Source of the DNA: Linnemannia elongata
Lineage: Eukaryota > Mortierellomycota > Mortierellomycetes > Mortierellales > Mortierellaceae
Direction of reading: 5' to 3'
Assembly (NCBI GenBank): GCA_036320915.1
Contig: JAXBDG010000007.1
Span: 2,170,001-2,234,000, forward strand
DNA length: 64,000 nt
The first letter of the stretch is position 1; each line of letters begins with the position of its first letter. The notes beneath the pieces were generated by a model. The model was not told the origin of the DNA. It searched no databases and saw nothing but the letters and a program-made list of their open reading frames with translations. This document shows, piece after piece, positions 60,019 to 64,000 of this stretch. A program made the position numbers and the translations under genes.

Positions 60019-60414
60019 ATGCAATTTTTCACCGTTCTATCCGCACCACTCGCGCTCCTCACCGCCTCCCAACTGGTCGGTGCCCAAACCCAATGCACCA
60101 AGTTTCCATGCCCGGGCATCATCGGACAATGTAACACATGCATAAATTTTAACGGGCAGCCTGTCGCTATCACCCGACAAGTCTGTGGTGAATACTCACT
60201 CCAGAAGTGTCAAGCCATCTTTAAGGGACCTTCGGGCCTGTGCGATGACGGCTGTAACAACTGCGCTTGTGCCGCGAACGGAGTTGCTTCAACCAAACGC
60301 GGTTGCCCTTCTTACAGTATGAATGAGTGCCTTGCCGTCCACGGTGGTGGGCAATGGAAGTGCGTTAATTCTATGTGCACTTGCACGCCTTGTGGCATTG
60401 GTTACTCTATTTGA
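60019..60414 (+). CDS. Small secreted protein with 16 cysteines
   Basis: 131 aa in a single exon. A clear signal peptide (MQFFTVLSAPLALLTASQLV, likely cut after GA before QTQC) leaves a mature protein of about 109 residues with 16 cysteines. That would allow eight disulphides. Cys-x-Cys, Cys-x2-Cys and Cys-x3-Cys spacings occur (CDDGCNNCAC; CVNSMCTCTPC). There is no Lys-Arg array and no similarity to the knottin modules in the palindrome. I do not recognise a family. Size, secretion and cysteine load are those of fungal small secreted or effector-type proteins; role unknown. The start is the first ATG and is well placed after a pyrimidine-poor leader. Confidence 0.75.
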   Translation: MQFFTVLSAPLALLTASQLVGAQTQCTKFPCPGIIGQCNTCINFNGQPVAITRQVCGEYSLQKCQAIFKGPSGLCDDGCNNCACAANGVASTKRGCPSYSMNECLAVHGGGQWKCVNSMCTCTPCGIGYSI

Positions 60415-60749
60415 AGGTCTATATTCCCTGTCGTTTTGGGCGCATGCAAAAAAGTTGCAGCATAGAGAAATAAACGCAAGACCTTGTCATCGCATACTCC
60501 ATCTACTCAAGAACCTCCTTTCCTCCCCCCACTACCCACATTAAACAAAATACAAACTACAGACGAAGAAGCCAACTTCTTTTCATGACCCCTTGCTTTA
60601 TTCTTGCAGACATAAAAACAACAACAACAGCTAAGGAGCATGTGTGAAAAAAAGATCCAAACCACCCCCGTGTTATTTACGTATACATATACAATACCTT
60701 TCTACAGGTAACGGACGGGTCTCTCGCGGAGTATTGAACTGTCACCGGA

Positions 60750-62025
60750 GCCGGAACTCAAGACCAGGACGGATGTGCGCTTGCTCCATGCCCCGAGCCC
60801 TTGCCCTCATTTAATCCAAATATTATGTCCAGAGATATTTGATGTGGAAGGTCATCAAGTCTTGGCCAGAAGGTCTGGACAGCTTTGTGATTTTCCACCT
60901 CACCATAGTTCGTTCTCGTCCTCGCTGTCATTTTCATCCCCAATTTCATCTTCCTCATCATCGTTCTCCTTCAGGGAGGGTATCCCTATCGCGCGTCTTT
61001 GAGCAGAATGGGGCAGAAAGTGAAGTCGAGTTCTCAAGTCAAATTCAACCTACGCACGCATGAAGTCAAAATCTCGAGGAACAACCGTGCCAGGGACCCT
61101 GGCCACCTCCATCACAAATTCCCTCAGGAAGTCAAGTCTCCTCAGCGGCAGCAACAGATTGGAATACTGCTTTCGAGGCGTAGGGTCCACCAAGCCAAAG
61201 GGACTGCAAAGACGACGACAGGTTATATGTCTTCCCCGCCACCCTTTCCCTAGGCACATTGGTTCCATCGTCTGACCAATCTTCAAGGTCAGACATGCAA
61301 CCCTAAGAGTCCTCGAGTGGCCAAACAGACGGGTAGTTCCGGATATGCCTTGTCATAATCTCAAGCTCGTTTAGGTCCCACATACTCCAATCCAGTACCC
61401 TCAACGAGTGGCGGCAGGGCTAGATGCGAGGGATCGGACAACATCCCTCGTTCTGATAGCCGGTATCCGGATTAACGTTGAACACGATCCACTCCCGAAA
61501 TACGCGCCGTTTCCCTTCTCTTTCCCGCTGTTTCCTATCCTTGTCGGTGTCAAGGAGCCAGTCGAAATGGAGAGGAGTAGCGGGAGCGTGGATGTCGATG
61601 TCGACGTAAGGGTGCTGGAGGTTGGTGGGTATGAGTGCAGTGGAGGTGGGGAGAATGATAGCATTCGAAGATGTGTTTGTGGTGATGGGAGGGGAGTGAG
61701 GGTACGAGCGAGAAGGAGAAAAGAGTTGTCCCTTATTATCCGAGGTTCTTTTTTATGGGTCAAATGCTGTGGCTTGAGCGCGTTGGCACAGTGAGTTGGG
61801 TCTCTGATAACCATGGGAGCGATGATGGCTCGGCTTGGTCGACATGTTTGTCGGACTGATATTGTTGTTGCCTGGTGAACATATCCGTGAATATGGATAT
61901 GACTGCCACCCAAGGGGATGGTCCTGAATGCTGAGCCTTTCAGTAGTGGCGTTAATGGAACTGTCTGCAAATTTGAACATGAAAGTAGCGCCCCTCAACT
62001 CCTTCAATTGATCAAGCGAGGACAA
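60750..62025 (-). pseudogene. Decayed MATH/F-box-like locus
   Basis: On the reverse strand, protein-like stretches appear in sequence but are broken by stops and frame changes. The first is ATG-initiated (MSSLDQLKELRGATFMFKFA ... SIQDHPLGWQSYPYS), resembling the start of MATH-type domains. After an in-frame TAA near 61,755 the same frame resumes with APATPLHFDWLLDTDKD and REWIVFNVNPDTGYQNEG, then a stop. Later comes LRVLDWSMWDLNELEIMTRH, which is LRR/F-box-like, stop, then SDLEDWSDDGTNVPRERVAG, and further broken pieces. The composition looks coding throughout, so I read this as a pseudogene. An unrecognised multi-intron gene is the alternative. The rightward open frames overlapping it look like shadows. 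Confidence 0.45.
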
Positions 62026-62275
62026 TTAATTGGGGGGTGGAGAAGACTTTATTTGACAGCCAAAGAGACGATCCACGGCCAAGCAAAACAAGTGCAACGA
62101 GTATAAATAAGGAAACAAAAAGGTCGATGGAGGAAGGAGGGGTTCACGCCCAAAGAAAGGCGCCGCATCTACTATTGTTTGGCATAGTCAATATCGATGA
62201 TGTTGGTGATAGTAAAGTTGACGTTGTTGATGTTGTCGGGGAGGTCGAGAGGGGCAGAAGCGAGCATGAACTCGC

Positions 62276-63901
62276 TTAACATTCAGCCGTTGACGCCTTG
62301 GTGTTGAGAATCAAAGCAACAATAAGACCGTACAAAGCCAAGACCTCAGCGAAAATGAGAACGAGAATCTATTCAGCAGCAAAAGTAAATTAATATGGGT
62401 TAATGAGTGAAGACGAGGTTATCCAGTCGCCGCTATTTTGCCAGGATAGAAAAAGGATGTTGCATGTCGTGTGTAGGAGTGGGTAAGTGTGATTGCGTAC
62501 CATTCCTGTGAAGAGTCTTGGCTGTTGAGCGGAGGCACGGACACCAGCATCACCGACAATACCGACAGCGAAACCAGCAGCCATACCGGCAAGACCAACA
62601 CTCAATCCAGCGCCCAATTGAATAAATCCTGCAAACAACGACATCTTTTGCTGAACTATTTGTATTGTAGAATAGGGTAGGAGATGATGGTAGGTGAGTA
62701 ATGGTTTCCTCAAGTAGCATTCATTCATTCAGGACAGCACAGTATATCAATGATCGGATAAGATAAAATGTACTTACATCCGTTGCCGATGAGGACAGAA
62801 ACGACGAGTCCGTAAATACCGATAATACCAGCCATAATAATGGGGACAATACCCTTGATGATCAAGTCAGGGCGGAGAACACCCATCGAGGTAAGACCGA
62901 CACCAGACTTGGCAGTACCGTAGGCAGCTCCAAAGCCTATTTTCAACAAAGGGAGGTATGGATTATTGTTGTTAGTGGTGAAAGAAACAGGTTGGGAGAA
63001 GGTTTATGTATGTGTGGGTAATAGGGGGAGAGTGGAGTGACTCTCCAACAACAGCGTGCCTCCTCTTCCTGCCATGCTGTTCCGTGTCGTGTTGCACATA
63101 TTCACCCCTTTCTTGATAGCGTCCTTGTGCGTGTGTGATAGGGACGGCACGTTTCTGGTCCTCAAAAAAAAATGTGTACTTTTTTCTGATCACGCGCCTG
63201 GCACGCACGCATAACAGCTCGCTTCACTCATGACCTGGCCCTCGACGAACACTTGTTGACTGGCAGTGTCCTAGGAGAGAAAGCATCGCTGTTGTCGTTC
63301 ATCTCCAATTGTTATGTTCATGGGTGTGTATGAGAACCAGGGGTGAAAGCAGGGTCAAGCCAGCGATAGTTGGTGTTGGCGGGTTTAGGTGGCCTTTTGC
63401 TCCCTTTGTAATTAGGTTGCTGGACTGTCCAAGTGGCTTTAGAGAGAAGACGACTTACAGCAGAAGACAATGGCGCTGGTGGCACCCATGACTCCAAAGA
63501 AGGGAGCGTATACAGGGCTATTATTTCATGTCAAGGCGACACGCAAGAAAAAATAACCAAGGGTCGAAGCAGGGATCGGATTAGTCAAGTGTGCTTCTTT
63601 CGCGTATGGTGCTTCGTATTGGATCATTCTCAATGTTATTGTTGTCTGCCTCTCTTCTCAATAACTTTGCTCAGGCGAAGGGGCAGGTATTGCGAGTCTG
63701 GTTGCAGGAGGAGTGATCGACAAGAAGAGCGAGGCAGATTCGCGTCTGCCGTCAAGAGAAAGGCGGCAGGTGTCATTGAGTTGTGTTCGTTTGGCGGGTT
63801 GGTTGTATGAGTGTGTGTGAGAGGATCCATGTTGTTGTAGAGAGGTGTTCGAAAAGAGAAATTATCGTTTACCAGAACTCGGTGGCGACGAGAGTAGACA
63901 T
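62276..63901 (-). CDS. VMA3: V-type ATPase proteolipid subunit c
   Basis: Five exons on the reverse strand (63873-63901, 63460-63518, 62778-62936, 62501-62655, 62276-62368) join to 164 aa with four TM helices. It forms the proton-translocating ring of the vacuolar ATPase. Diagnostic stretches are [57 protein letters not shown] and [20 protein letters not shown]. The essential membrane Glu is in IFAEVL (about E142). The terminus is STAEC. Introns are short except the first two (355 and 523 nt). All acceptors are TAG and phases close. The start exon encodes only MSTLVATEF plus two bases. Confidence 0.94.
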
Positions 63902-64000
63902 TATGAATGAGTTGTGAGTAAGGTGGGTGTAGAGTATGGGTGTGAGTAGAGTGGTTGGTGATGAAAAGTGAGTATGTCTGCGAGAGTAAAGAGTGAAGAA

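Overview
The window reads as nuclear DNA of an early-diverging filamentous fungus, most likely a Mortierellaceae member (Mortierella/Linnemannia group; inference). Genes are densely packed and intron-rich. Introns are short, with GTAAGT-like donors, CTAAC/CTGAC branch sites and YAG acceptors. The housekeeping proteins are clearly fungal or opisthokont: ADE17, VAC8, PUS4, SEC22, RPL35, RSA3, MFSD1, PUB1/TIA-1 and VMA3. Many long A/T, CT and CA tracts sit between genes. No rRNA, intact tRNA, CRISPR or recognisable transposase gene was seen. Exon joins were made by eye from splice motifs, reading frame and family conservation; single boundaries may be off by a base.

Left part (1-43.5 kb): a conventional gene-rich block. 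In order it holds ADE16/17-type purine biosynthesis (-), a mitochondrial PPR protein (+), a DAG-lipase-like class 3 lipase (-), VAC8 (-), a four-TM MARVEL-like protein (-), an Rtc3/SBDS-like protein (-), a COX14-like small mitochondrial protein (+), PUS4 (-), a disordered protein of unknown function (-), SEC22 (-), RPL35 (-), RSA3 (+), an MFSD1-like transporter (+), a GILT-like secreted thiol reductase relative (+) and a PUB1/TIA-1 RNA-binding protein (+).

Centre-right (44.9-53.5 kb): the most unusual region. It is a giant near-perfect palindrome centred at about 49,226. Two arms of about 3.8 kb look identical wherever compared and are separated by a non-palindromic 75-bp spacer. Both arms continue outward for about 440 bp as an inverted repeat that has clearly diverged. 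Each arm carries one copy of an intact gene for a secreted precursor with five tandem six-cysteine (knottin-spaced) modules, mostly separated by Lys-Arg sites like those cut by Kex2. The two genes are transcribed divergently, away from the centre. A decayed sixth module lies just behind each stop codon. The rest of the arms is non-coding, with degenerate minisatellite-like and tRNA-like sequence.

Right part (54.4-64 kb): an accessory flavour continues with a 1,290-aa coiled-coil/LRR-like protein of unknown function, a 16-cysteine small secreted protein and a decayed MATH/F-box-like locus. The window then returns to housekeeping with the V-ATPase proteolipid VMA3. I read this right half as a lineage-specific secreted-protein/accessory island flanked by core genes (inference).
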